64,000 nt of DNA from G963664835 sp963664835. GTDB taxonomy: Bacteria > Chloroflexota > UBA6077 > FW602-bin22 > JBCLEL01. The position numbers and the translations under genes were made by a program. Below, one piece after another: positions 7,050-15,675 of the stretch; position 1 is the stretch's first letter, and each line of letters begins with the position of its first letter. Location: NCBI GenBank assembly GCA_963664835.2, contig CAXXUG010000012.1, forward strand, positions 62,001-126,000. Direction: 5' to 3'. The notes beneath the pieces are model-generated. The model was not told the DNA's origin, did no database searches, and worked only from the letters and a program-made list of their open reading frames with translations.

Positions 7050-7772
7050 TCAGGAGCCGCTCAGCCTCGACCGTATTTCCAGTGCGAGCGACAGTTCGTC
7101 CGTAGTAAGTTGGTCCGCGCCTGCCGAAATCGCATTCAGGATCTCCGCCTCAGTGTTGCAATCAGCCGCATGGACAAGAAACCCGCGCTCTTGAAATGCT
7201 CGAACCGTCTCGCCATCGACTCGCCCACTGGGAACGTGCGCCAACTGGGCTTCAATAAGCTCCATCGAGTCTATCGACCGCTTCACCCAAAGGTGGGCGC
7301 CCATCCAGGGCGGAGGTTGCTCCAACAAGACCCCTATCTTGATCGACGAATGAAGTGCGCGAACCTTCATCAAAACGTGCAGGAAGGAAGACGTAATCTC
7401 AACCTGTTCAGCCAACCCGTGATCCTCTATCGTGTCCAGCACTGATCGGATGAAGCGCTCGGATATTGCTTTCAACTCTACCTCGAGTTCGCAGTTCCCA
7501 TCCGCGATACTGAGCACCTCGTGCAGTTGGGGAATCTTGGCTCCGGCATATTCGGCCCCGTACCAACTGCCCGCATCCAAGGACGCAAGCTCGGACAGCG
7601 TGCGCTCGGCAATCAGACCCTCACCATCGTTCGTTCGTCCCAGATAGGCGTCGTGATGGACGACAATTCCCCAGTCCTTGCAGAAGTGGAGATCGAACTC
7701 AATCCCATCTGCCCCAAGCTCGATCGCCATCTGAAACGCCGGAATGGTATTCTCCGGCGCCTTCTCAACTAC
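7050..7772 (-). pseudogene. Glycerophosphodiester phosphodiesterase, 5'-truncated
   Basis: The first ATG (7730) gives MAIELGADGIEFDLHFCKDWGIVVHHD, the metal and catalytic region of GDPD enzymes, followed by a normal barrel to AGADQLTTDE. The in-frame codons just upstream (7731-7772) read VVEKAPENTIPAFQ, which is the conserved APENT motif, yet no start codon covers it. The catalytic AHRG motif expected about ten residues earlier is missing: the crotonase gene ends at 7769 in a different frame. A deletion joining the two genes appears to have removed the promoter, start and first catalytic His. If translated from 7730 the product would probably be inactive. Confidence 0.72.
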
Positions 7773-8599
7773 CTGCCGGCGAACCGCGGAGCCCGCTTCT
7801 CCATGAATGCCCGTACCCCTTCCCGCGCGTCCTCCGTATCGAACAGCGCATCGCCCATCGAGTCCGCACCGGCAACCCGGCTCGGATCGACACTGTCGGC
7901 CGCCAACCGAATCGCCCTCTTCGCATATCTCACTGACAACGGCGCGTTCTCCTCCAACTCCCTCGCCACGCCGGCGACGTGGCTCTCTAACTCCCCGCGC
8001 TCCAGCACTCCATTAACCAGTCCCATCTCCAGGGCGCGCTGCGCATCTATCCGCCGGCCCAGCTGCAGGATCTCGTTCGCGTTCGCCGGCCCTACCAGTT
8101 GAACGAACCGCCTGATCTCGTCAAGCCCCATTCCGATACCCAGCTTCACCATCGGAACACCGAACAGCGCTTCCCGGTCGCAATAGCGCAGGTCGCAGCA
8201 GCTCGCCAGCTCACACCCTCCACCGATACAGTAGCCGTGAATATGGGCAACCACCGGCTTCGACAGGCTGTAGAGAGCATCCATCGCGCCGGCGACCAAC
8301 GCGTTGTATCCCCGTGCCCGCTCCGCGGTGCTCCGGCTCTCCTCGAACTCGCTGATGTCCGCTCCAGCACTGAATGCCCGCTCCCCCGCTCCCTTCAGCA
8401 CGACCACCCGGATCGACTCGTCGTTTTCGATCTCGCTGAAGAGGTCGATCAACCTGGCCCACATCGCCCGGTTTATCGCGTTATGTCGACTCGGTTGGTT
8501 CAGAGTTACCGTCGCTATCGACCCTTCGCTCCTGACCAGCACGCCTGCTTTGGACAATTTCCCTCCCGGCGCCTCGCGCCTTTGACCAGCGGCCGGCAT
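7769..8599 (-). CDS. Enoyl-CoA hydratase/isomerase family protein (crotonase)
   Basis: Crotonase fold with the two oxyanion-hole segments AFSAGADISEF and HGYCIGGGCELA. The first catalytic Glu (in GGCEL) is present. The second Glu, found in true hydratases in the FGxPE motif, is replaced: here it reads FGVPMVKLG. The reaction may therefore differ from simple hydration. The start is placed at ATG 8599 (MPAAGQRRE), with GGAAG upstream; ATGs at 8632 and 8659 are alternatives, the last overlapping the divergent carbonic anhydrase start. The C-terminus EGVRAFMEKRAPRF is typical, so the gene is complete. Confidence 0.9.
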   Translation of the reverse strand: MPAAGQRREAPGGKLSKAGVLVRSEGSIATVTLNQPSRHNAINRAMWARLIDLFSEIENDESIRVVVLKGAGERAFSAGADISEFEESRSTAERARGYNALVAGAMDALYSLSKPVVAHIHGYCIGGGCELASCCDLRYCDREALFGVPMVKLGIGMGLDEIRRFVQLVGPANANEILQLGRRIDAQRALEMGLVNGVLERGELESHVAGVARELEENAPLSVRYAKRAIRLAADSVDPSRVAGADSMGDALFDTEDAREGVRAFMEKRAPRFAGR

Positions 8600-8658
8600 C
8601 GTGCTATCTTCCAGCGACCACCGCCCGCTCATCCTACCATTTTGAATGAGGACGAACA

Positions 8659-9180
8659 TTGATCCTGCGATTCGAGGGCAACGATCCGGCCATCGCCGCC
8701 GACGCCTATATAGCACCCGGCGCCCAAATAATGGGCCGCGTGAGGTTAGAGACCGGATCCAGCGTCTGGTTCAACGCCGTGCTCCGAGGTGACGACGAGC
8801 CAATCACCGTCGGCGAAAACAGCAACGTCCAGGACAATGCCACTCTGCACATCGACCCGGGATATCCCGTCACCGTAGGCAAGAATGTCATAATCGGACA
8901 CAACGCCATCGTTCACGGCGCAACGATCGAAGACGATGTACTGATCGGTATGCATTCAACCGTCCTGACCGGCGCAACGATCGGACAGGGATCGATTGTC
9001 GGCGCCGGCGCCCTCGTGCCGGAAGGTGCCACCATTCCGCCCAACTCGCTGGTCGTGGGGATTCCGGCCAAGGTCGTCCGCAGCACGACACCCGAACAGG
9101 TCGCCGGCATCCGGCGGTCAGCCGACGGCTACCGCGCCCGCGCGGACCGGTTCCGCAAGAGCGGAATCTCCGGCCGATGA
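8659..9180 (+). CDS. Gamma-class carbonic anhydrase-like hexapeptide protein
   Basis: 173 residues forming a left-handed beta-helix: repeated hexapeptides such as IAPGAQIMGRV, ITVGENSNVQDNATLH, VTVGKNVIIGHNAIVHG and IGQGSIVGAGALVPEG. His residues in NATLHID, IIGHNA and IVHGA match the three zinc ligands of the family. The C-terminal helix (residues 145-170) is usual. The start appears to be TTG at 8659 with GAGG a few bases upstream; its first codons overlap the farthest possible start of the divergent crotonase. Many YrdA/PaaY-like members have low or no carbonic anhydrase activity, so function is provisional. Confidence 0.88.
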   Translation: MILRFEGNDPAIAADAYIAPGAQIMGRVRLETGSSVWFNAVLRGDDEPITVGENSNVQDNATLHIDPGYPVTVGKNVIIGHNAIVHGATIEDDVLIGMHSTVLTGATIGQGSIVGAGALVPEGATIPPNSLVVGIPAKVVRSTTPEQVAGIRRSADGYRARADRFRKSGISGR

Positions 9181-9225
9181 CGCTCTCTCACGCCACGCGG
9201 TCTCTCCTTTGTCCCGGCCATCACA

Positions 9226-10242
9226 GTGAGTGAAACCCACGCCGCGCTCCTCCAACAAGGAGCCCGCAACGCCGTCGAGACCTGCCTCGCCGTCCAGCCC
9301 ACTGACCGCGTGTGCGTCATAACCGACCAGGAAACCCAAGCGGTAGGTCACGCTCTGGCCGATGCAAGCCGGCGTGCCGGCGCAGCCGTCGAGACGCTTT
9401 TGCTCGAGGGCTTCGGCCGGCGCCCCCTGACCAGCCTACCCGACAGGCTGCGGGCAGCGATCGAACGCATCGGGCCCACCTGCTCCTTCTACGCTGCCGC
9501 AGCCAAGAAAGGTGAGATCAGCTTTCGGATTCAGTTACTGCCCTGGTTGGTACACACGCTGAAAGCCCGCCACGGCCACATGCCCGGCATCACCACCGAC
9601 CTGATGACCGAGGGCATGCTCGCCGACTACGACGAGATCAGCAGAGTGACCTCGCGCGTAGCCGATTTAGTCCGGCCGGCCCGCCAGATTCGCGTACGCT
9701 CGACCAAGGGCTCCGACATAGTCGCCCAGTTCAGCCCAGAGCTGCGATGGGTACCCTGTCCCGGCCTCTATCGCCGGCAGGGCACCTGGGGCAACCTGCC
9801 CGAAGGAGAGGTCTTCACCTCGCCGGCCCGCGTCGACGGCCTGCTTGTCGTAGATGAGCTTGGCGACTACTTCTCCGAGCAGTACGGAGTCCTCGACCAG
9901 CCGGTCACCTTCCGCATCGAGGACTCAATCGCCGTCGAAATCACCTCTGAGAACGCCGCTCTGGCGAACGAGATTGCCGGCTACCTCGACAGCTCCGAGA
10001 ACGGCCGGCGGGTCGGAGAGTTCGCCATCGGCACCAACACCGCGCTGACCCGCCTAGTCGGCAATCTTCTCCAGGACGAGAAATTCCCCGGCGTCCACGT
10101 CGCCTTCGGCAACCCCTACCCCGACGAGACCGGCGCGACCTGGCGATCAAGCGTCCACGTCGACACCATCCCAACCGGCTGCGACATCGACGTCGACGGC
10201 CGCCCCCTCATGCGCGCCGGCCGCTTCCTCTTCGACGCGTAG
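9226..10242 (+). CDS. M29-like (thermophilic) aminopeptidase family protein
   Basis: 338 residues, somewhat shorter than typical M29 enzymes of about 400. The metal-binding pattern of the family is present in order: Glu in GEVFTSP, Glu in VGEFAIGTN, His in GVHVAFGNPY, and His and Asp in SSVHVDTI. The N-terminal half (CVITDQETQAVGHALADASRRAGAAVE) matches the family's regulatory-type domain. The start is GTG 9226, 45 bp behind the carbonic anhydrase and on the same strand. It would release N-terminal residues from peptides in the cytoplasm. The short length leaves open a related but distinct hydrolase. Confidence 0.82.
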   Translation: MSETHAALLQQGARNAVETCLAVQPTDRVCVITDQETQAVGHALADASRRAGAAVETLLLEGFGRRPLTSLPDRLRAAIERIGPTCSFYAAAAKKGEISFRIQLLPWLVHTLKARHGHMPGITTDLMTEGMLADYDEISRVTSRVADLVRPARQIRVRSTKGSDIVAQFSPELRWVPCPGLYRRQGTWGNLPEGEVFTSPARVDGLLVVDELGDYFSEQYGVLDQPVTFRIEDSIAVEITSENAALANEIAGYLDSSENGRRVGEFAIGTNTALTRLVGNLLQDEKFPGVHVAFGNPYPDETGATWRSSVHVDTIPTGCDIDVDGRPLMRAGRFLFDA

Positions 10243-10303
10243 CAACGACTAAACTCTCTGTGGAGGCGATCGACGAACCATCGCCGGCCGGCCAACTTGC
10301 CAA

Positions 10304-10346
10304 TTGTATGTTGCGAAAACCCCACAAAACGGCAGAATTGTGGGGT
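10304..10346 (+). repeat. Remnant of an IS110 left end
   Basis: TTGTATGTTG followed by a hairpin CCCCACAA..TTGTGGGG matches the left end of the IS110 element at 1736. In that element the hairpin reads CCTCACAA..TTGTGGGG, where the changed base still pairs as a wobble. No transposase follows here, so only a fragment remains. Confidence 0.65.
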
Positions 10347-11037
10347 CTTGTCCCCGCACGCTGATACAGGGTGAGGACGAACAGATTGGGACGCGATACC
10401 TCGTTGCCAAAGCCTCTTGCGATCAGCATATGTGGCAAGCGTGATACTATACCCATGTGGGAAATGGGCAGCCTTGCTCCAATTCCACGTATACGCTCTG
10501 GTGAGCCGGCCTAGTGGTAAGGCCAACTCATTAGCGACTGCCGGAGAGGTCTGCAGTGGGCAGTCGCGCCGGGGCATTGTCACTCTAAACCACAAGATTG
10601 CCTTCGAAGACCTGGCAGGCCCAGCGCCAATGACGTTCGAACTCTTCCACCGACCTGCTCCCTTGGTTTCGTGCCGTGGTGTGTCGGCGGTCGCCGGCAT
10701 GAGGGCGTAAGGGAGGGGAGGAGAGGGAATGTAGCGCGGTCGAAGACTACGCGAGGCGAGGGGCTTGTCCCCCGCTCCCGGCAGTCCGGCATCCATCTCT
10801 AGTCCCGAGCCACCCTAGAGAAGACCCGCCAACCAACCCGCGCCGCTGGCTTGTCCCAGGCCATGAGCGCACCGGCCGCCCTCCCATTCGCCATTCCTGT
10901 GAACACGGGAATCCACGAACCGATATCCCGCGAACAACCGGCGACCGCCGCGCCGGCACAAACCCCCTTCGCCCATGACCTAGCTCCGGCACATCCCCAC
11001 AACCTGGCGTACGCCGCCGTCGAAGCCCTCCCGTACC
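10347..11037. repeat. Gene-free region with repeat family A, partial copy
   Basis: No gene is supported between the aminopeptidase and the toxin pair. At 10727-10838 lies a partial family A copy: AATGTAGCGC, GGGGCTTGTCCCCCGCTCCC, GGCAGTCCGGCA and AGTCCCGAGCCA. Relative to the copy at 18318 it carries an insertion CGGTCGAAGACTACGCGAGG inside the palindromic core, an insertion also present in the copy at 11909. Confidence 0.65.
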
Positions 11038-11439
11038 CTACCGCCGGGGCGGAGTAACAACCTCACACGCGACGCCGGCAGCGCCACTCAACCTACGGTC
11101 AAGCGTCACCAGCCGGCAGTCCAGCGCCTCCGCCAGCGCGACGTACCATGCGTCGTAGCTCGTCAGATTGCTCCGCAACTCCCATACCCGCTCGGAGAAC
11201 GGAGCGAACGGAAACAGCTCGAGGTCGAGAAGTACCAGGTCGTGATGGGCGCTCGTCGCCTCTATGCGCGATATGTGCTCGGCCAGTTCCAGCCGGCGCA
11301 GAATATTGCTCGCCTCGGCCAGAACCAACTCAGGGCCGGCTAGGACGTCTGCAGTGACCGCCGATTCCGCCCACCTGCCCTCGTTACCTGAGTCGACCAG
11401 GGCGGCGACCAGCACCGATGCGTCGACTACCGTAGTCAC
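11038..11439 (-). CDS. PIN-domain toxin (VapC-like), second pair
   Basis: 133 residues with MTTVVDASVLVAALVDSG (first Asp), an acidic Glu in VLAEASNILRR, and SYDAWYVALAEALDCRLVTLDRRL, the typical C-terminal metal-binding segment. These are the four acidic positions of PIN-domain ribonucleases. It overlaps the upstream antitoxin gene by 4 bp (ATGA), so translation is coupled. The RNA target is unknown. It is unrelated in detail to the pair at 5646. Confidence 0.92.
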   Translation of the reverse strand: MTTVVDASVLVAALVDSGNEGRWAESAVTADVLAGPELVLAEASNILRRLELAEHISRIEATSAHHDLVLLDLELFPFAPFSERVWELRSNLTSYDAWYVALAEALDCRLVTLDRRLSGAAGVACEVVTPPRR

Positions 11440-11672
11440 TTCCTGTCCGCGTCGCGGGCCCTCAGAATATCCGCCGGCCGTACCCGAGTCTCCGCCACTG
11501 ACTTGCGGGCGCGCACGCGTTGCAACAGCACGCCAACGGACGGTCGCGACGCGATACGCTCCAGTTCGCCCCTCAGGAACTCCTGCATAGACTGGCGCTG
11601 AAGCGCCGCCCGTACCGCGAGCTCATCCCTGACCTCCTCGGGCACCCCCCTTATCGTGATCTGTACTGGCAT
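11436..11672 (-). CDS. FitA-like ribbon-helix-helix antitoxin, second pair
   Basis: 78 residues. MPVQITIRGVPEEVRDELAVRAALQRQSMQEFLRGELERIA is the FitA/Arc-type DNA-binding domain; the rest (VRARKSVAETRVRPADILRARD) is the toxin-binding tail. The tail and the LLQRVRAR segment are characteristic of antitoxins paired with PIN toxins. The stop overlaps the toxin start. Confidence 0.9.
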   Translation of the reverse strand: MPVQITIRGVPEEVRDELAVRAALQRQSMQEFLRGELERIASRPSVGVLLQRVRARKSVAETRVRPADILRARDADRK

Positions 11673-11908
11673 GACAGCATTTTGCCATTAATACCCGCAC
11701 TATGCCACCTCCTTCGCCAAACACCCAACCACTTGTGGCCACGTTGGCGGACGACCGGCGCGCCGGAATCAAGCACGGGAAGGATAACCTAGAGCGTGGG
11801 ATTGCCTCCCAACAACAGCACGCCGGCCTCCCATTTGTCACTCGTACGAAAATGACCCTACCAGCTAACTTCCTCTAACTCGTACTCGTTTCTAGACGGA
11901 AAAGAAGA
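11673..11908. other. Intergenic, nothing recognised
   Basis: Region upstream of the second antitoxin. It should contain that operon's promoter, but no clear box is visible. Confidence 0.4.
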
Positions 11909-11956
11909 ATGTAGCGCGGTCGAAGACTGCGCGAGGCGGGGGGCTTGTCCCCCGCT
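11909..11956. repeat. Repeat family A, short copy
   Basis: GAATGTAGCGCGGTCGAAGA and GGGGCTTGTCCCCCGCT match the copy near 10727, including the inserted CGGTCGAAGACT block. It overlaps the apparent 5' end of the small frame ahead of the helicase gene. Confidence 0.7.
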
Positions 11957-12352
11957 GGGGTCGGGGTGGCGCAGGGATTCGCCGACCACATAGTCGCTCC
12001 GTCCAAGGGCAGCAGCACGAATCACTTTGGAAATCTTCTCAGCCTTTGGAGATGGCACTATACTTTCATAACTCATGGTCAATGGGCTCCACGTGACCGT
12101 AAGCCCGGAGATCCGATCGTACAGTTTCCAACCGCTCTGAACGCCGAAGAAGATTTGCGCGACTCGCTGCTTGCCGCCCATGAGGAGGTCTTCAGCCCCC
12201 TCGGCCATGAGATTGACAGACACGTCGCATTCTGGAACGCATATCGAGAACGGAGATCCAATCCGGAGACAATTGACGCAGAGACACACTCCAGCATCCC
12301 GCATTTCAAGAATCTCCGCGAACTCTTCGCGACGCAAGTGGCTCATCCATGA
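11945..12352 (+). CDS. Hypothetical protein coupled to the helicase gene, possibly 5'-truncated
   Basis: A frame of about 135 residues whose TGA overlaps the ATG of the helicase gene by 4 bp, the spacing expected for co-translated genes. Its charged composition (DRHVAFWNAYRERRSNPETI, HFKNLRELFATQ) looks protein-like. The first codons lie in a family A repeat and the only start is a TTG with no convincing ribosome-binding site; an in-frame TAG lies 30 bp further up. The original 5' end may have been replaced by the repeat. I recognise no domain. A frame on the opposite strand covers the same DNA; the coupling favours this one. Confidence 0.42.
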   Translation: MSPAGVGVAQGFADHIVAPSKGSSTNHFGNLLSLWRWHYTFITHGQWAPRDRKPGDPIVQFPTALNAEEDLRDSLLAAHEEVFSPLGHEIDRHVAFWNAYRERRSNPETIDAETHSSIPHFKNLRELFATQVAHP

Positions 12353-15345
12353 CTAAAATCCAACAAAATTCCAGGATCAGGTACAAGGCAGATCCGGCTA
12401 CCGCCGGCTGGGTAATCGACATCTCCGGCGAGAGCGCCAGGGTATTCATAGACGGCTACACAAAGCTGGTTCCGCTCTGCGAGCTCGAGCCGGCTCCTGG
12501 CCTTACTGAGAGGAGTCCCCACGAGCTCAGGATTGCCTTAACCCGGCGCAGGCTGGAGAATCCCCTCACGAACCAGCTTCTCTCTTACAGGGCCTCAAAA
12601 ACCGATCTTTACTACCATCAGTTCCTGCCAGTCAAGAAGATGTTGGAGTCGCCGGATCAGCGCCTTCTGATTGCCGACGAGGTGGGAACCGGAAAGACCA
12701 TAGAGGCCGGCCTGATCTGGGCCGAGCTCGAATCTAGGGCAATACAAGGCCTTGAAAACGTCTGGGTAATCTGCCCCAAGTCACTTGTTGGGAAATGGCA
12801 GGAGGAGATGCTCCAGAGATTTGATCTCCAACTCGAACAGCTTTCGCCCCAAGGTCTCAGCAAGACGCTCGATTCACTGGAAAGGGACGGTGTTTTACCT
12901 CCTACCTTTGCCAAGTCCGTAGTCAACCTGGAGTTGATCCGGGCGGGGGACCGTATAGCAAAATTGGACCAATCGTCCATAGCCTGGGATCTTGTGATTT
13001 TTGACGAAGCGCACCACCTGCGCAATCCGGAAACGCTCTCGCATTCGCTGGCAAGACTCGTCTGCGAGCGCTCCAAGGCCGCCGTCTTCCTCACCGCCAC
13101 TCCGCTCCAAACCAGCATCTTAGATATCGTTCATTTGATGGAAGCGCTGGGTGTGGACGTGGCGGAGGATCCGGTCCTGCTCGAAGACCAGTTACTCGGA
13201 GACAGGGTCTTGAACCATTGGATTTGCCTGCTGAGGCGTCGGCCACTCGGTTGGAGCCAACAATCGGAGAATTTATTGGACAATCTGGAATTGTTCATAG
13301 AAGGGGGCAGGCCCGGCTGGAAGGAATTCCGACATCTCGTATCAAAATCGGATCTTCTCGACAGGGGGCAACGGACCATCGTCGTCGAAGCGGCTCGCGA
13401 CCTGCAAATACTTAGTCCATTTATGACAAGAACGCTTCGCTCGGATGTTGATGAGGATAGGCCAACGAGAGAAGCCATCACCAGAACCGTGACATTCAGT
13501 ACCGAAGAACAGGCCTTATATGATGAAGTCTATGAAATCTGCCTAGCACGTGCCGACGCTGCTGACGTACCGCCGGGATTCATAACCCAGATGCCGGAGA
13601 GACGGACCGCTAGCTGTGTTCCTGCCGTAGCCTCGGAGATCATCAGATACGCAACCGAGGATGAGGACAGAGAGCATAGAGCACGATTCTCGCCTGACGA
13701 AGTCCGTGCACTGGAGCCATTCGCACGAGCAGCCCTCGCGTCGCAAGATCTGAAGCTGGAGGCACTCTGCAAGATACTGGAGTCCGCTTTCGGCGATCTC
13801 AACGCCGACCGGGTGATGATCTTCTCCACGTTTAGGGGCACCCTCCATTACCTCGAACGGCAGCTCCGAGACAGAGGTTATTCGCTGGAGTTGATGTATG
13901 GACCCACACCCGCCAGAGACGAAGATTGCCGCATGGGTGAGAAAAGCCGAGAGCGAATCGGTGCGGAGTTCCGACGGGGCGAATTCCAGATACTCCTCGC
14001 CAGTGAGGTTGCCGGCGAGGGTCTCGACTTCGAGCATTGCCACGTCCTCATCAACTACGACTTACCGTGGAACCCGATGCGCGTAGAACAAAGGATAGGC
14101 CGCTGCGACCGGCTCGGGCAGCGATCCGAAAAAGTCCATGTCAGGAGCCTCGCCAGTGTCGGAACGATCGAGGAAAGGATTCTGTCGACGCTTTACCAAA
14201 GGCTGCGCATCTTCGAGCAAGCCCTTGGCGATTTGGAGGTCATATTGGGAGAACAGGTAGCCGCGTTCGAGAGGGAGGTCTTTACGCGCCGGCTGTCCCC
14301 ACAGCAACAGGAAGAGCGCCTCGAAAGAGTCGCACAGGCAATAGAAAACAGGGAACGGCAGCGGCAATCCATCACCGAGTCGAACGTGATATCCGTTCAC
14401 GGTCTCCAGTTGATTGAGTCAGATCAACAAGAGATAAAGGACGCGGAATCCGGATTCTTATCCCCGGAAGAGGTGACCGAATTCGTCCATTCCACTCTTG
14501 ATAGCCATCTGCCAAACGGGATTGGGCAAAGGTCCGTCAGTTGTGAGTTCGAGGTCATCGGTACGCAGGGGGTGAAAGATGCGGTACAGGGGTTGCTACG
14601 ATCCTATCCGGCTTCTCATCATGCCCGGACCGAGATTACCCGTTTCCGCACTCGCTTGGACCAGCAGAGGAGAACACGAGTCTCATTTGTGGGACACGGA
14701 GACGGTCTAGAGTTCGCCCATGCTCGTCATCCCTTGGTGCTTCTCGCGCGTCATTTAGCCCCAGAGCCGCTTTTCGACGTCCCATATTGCGTCGGCGTGG
14801 CACCGACCAGCGTAATGGAGATGCCGACCGTGTTGGTATGGGCCGTTGGCTCGCTCGAAGGCTACACCAACCGCGCCGAGCTTCTCTGCGCAACGGTCGA
14901 TTGCGCCACTCGGTCAGTTAGCCCTATCGCCGTCGCTCAAGCTCAGGAATGGTTGCGTTCGTTGTCGCCGGCACCGCATGGTGTGCGCGAGACCCATGCC
15001 GTTACCGAGGATCTGATGAACCGCGCCGAACATTCTCTACTGTCTCAGTTCGCCCAAGTTTCCGCCACCTTCAACTCGAGGAATGAACTCCTGACGAGCA
15101 AGGCAAGGCAGGCAGTGAGGTCTCACGCTGAACGCAAGCTCGATTGGCTCCAGCGTCAGCTTACCCGCAACGACCTCAAGCAGAACATTCGCAACCTGTA
15201 TCGCGGCTGGAGCCGGCGCATCGAAGCCGAGACCCAATCCAAGATCGACGACATAGAGCAAAGAAGCCAGGTACGCTCATCTCTCCAGATAATTGGAGTC
15301 GCGGTCATACATCCAGAAGATGCCTTAGGACCCTCCCAAGCGTAA
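12349..15345 (+). CDS. SNF2/RapA-like superfamily 2 helicase
   Basis: 998 residues. The N-terminus (RIRYKADPATAGWVIDISGE) resembles the small beta-barrel that precedes the motor in RapA-like proteins. Motor motifs are DEVGTGKTIEAGLI (Walker A, residues 110-123), VIFDEAHHLRN (DEAH), LTATPLQ, VMIFSTFRGTLHYLE, ASEVAGEGLDF and RVEQRIGRCDRLGQ (motif VI). The last 350 residues are an unassigned helical region. The protein should be an ATP-driven translocase that remodels protein-DNA or RNA complexes. It stands next to a toxin pair and a small coupled ORF, a setting common for phage-defence helicases, but no complete known defence system is visible. Codon use resembles neighbours less than the housekeeping genes do. 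Confidence 0.9.
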   Translation: MTKIQQNSRIRYKADPATAGWVIDISGESARVFIDGYTKLVPLCELEPAPGLTERSPHELRIALTRRRLENPLTNQLLSYRASKTDLYYHQFLPVKKMLESPDQRLLIADEVGTGKTIEAGLIWAELESRAIQGLENVWVICPKSLVGKWQEEMLQRFDLQLEQLSPQGLSKTLDSLERDGVLPPTFAKSVVNLELIRAGDRIAKLDQSSIAWDLVIFDEAHHLRNPETLSHSLARLVCERSKAAVFLTATPLQTSILDIVHLMEALGVDVAEDPVLLEDQLLGDRVLNHWICLLRRRPLGWSQQSENLLDNLELFIEGGRPGWKEFRHLVSKSDLLDRGQRTIVVEAARDLQILSPFMTRTLRSDVDEDRPTREAITRTVTFSTEEQALYDEVYEICLARADAADVPPGFITQMPERRTASCVPAVASEIIRYATEDEDREHRARFSPDEVRALEPFARAALASQDLKLEALCKILESAFGDLNADRVMIFSTFRGTLHYLERQLRDRGYSLELMYGPTPARDEDCRMGEKSRERIGAEFRRGEFQILLASEVAGEGLDFEHCHVLINYDLPWNPMRVEQRIGRCDRLGQRSEKVHVRSLASVGTIEERILSTLYQRLRIFEQALGDLEVILGEQVAAFEREVFTRRLSPQQQEERLERVAQAIENRERQRQSITESNVISVHGLQLIESDQQEIKDAESGFLSPEEVTEFVHSTLDSHLPNGIGQRSVSCEFEVIGTQGVKDAVQGLLRSYPASHHARTEITRFRTRLDQQRRTRVSFVGHGDGLEFAHARHPLVLLARHLAPEPLFDVPYCVGVAPTSVMEMPTVLVWAVGSLEGYTNRAELLCATVDCATRSVSPIAVAQAQEWLRSLSPAPHGVRETHAVTEDLMNRAEHSLLSQFAQVSATFNSRNELLTSKARQAVRSHAERKLDWLQRQLTRNDLKQNIRNLYRGWSRRIEAETQSKIDDIEQRSQVRSSLQIIGVAVIHPEDALGPSQA

Positions 15346-15520
15346 CCTTGTCGAGCACCTCTCAGGCCGCCCCCGCACCCTGCCAAGCAAAGGCGACGAC
15401 TTATGTCAAGCCCATAATAGCCCACCAAAACGGAGATCAATCACCGATAATAGCGAACTTTCATTTTAATCTACCCGAAGCACTATGCGCGAGGATAGAC
15501 CAGCCATCAACAATCCACAA
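15346..15520. other. Intergenic region after the helicase gene
   Basis: AT-rich relative to the neighbourhood. No gene is supported and no clear terminator is seen. Confidence 0.4.
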
Positions 15521-15669
15521 TTTGCAAAACAAACTCGCCAGCGTACGGGGAATGGCCCTTACCCACAGGAAAAAACTAGCTTTTTTGCAAAACAAATGCC
15601 TAGCATACAACTAACGGCCCATACCCACCGGAAAAGGCTAGCCTTTTTTACAAAACAAATGCCCGGAGA
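15521..15669. repeat. 63-bp tandem repeat, about 2.4 copies, ahead of a PhyH gene
   Basis: Units start TTTGCAAAACAAA at 15521 and 15584 and TTTACAAAACAAA at 15647, an exact 63-bp period. Each full unit ends in a small palindrome, AAAAACTAGCTTTTT-like in the first and AAAAGGCTAGCCTTTT in the second. The period is a multiple of three and a short frame passes through it, but it has no other sign of coding. The last partial unit ends just before the ribosome-binding site of the gene at 15676. It could be a set of operator sites or stacked terminators. Confidence 0.82.
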
Positions 15670-15675
15670 GCGTAG

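Noticed and set aside
10495..10570. Possible tRNA-like sequence around CCTAGTGGTAAGGCC
   Set aside because: Only a D-arm-like piece is present; no anticodon stem or T arm follows.
11858..12346. 162-residue frame on the minus strand opposite the small ORF before the helicase
   Set aside because: Its last third lies in repeat family A sequence and no domain or ribosome-binding site is evident; the plus-strand frame is coupled to the helicase gene.
15521..15669. CRISPR array
   Set aside because: The 63-bp units are direct tandem repeats without variable spacers; no cas genes are present anywhere in the window.
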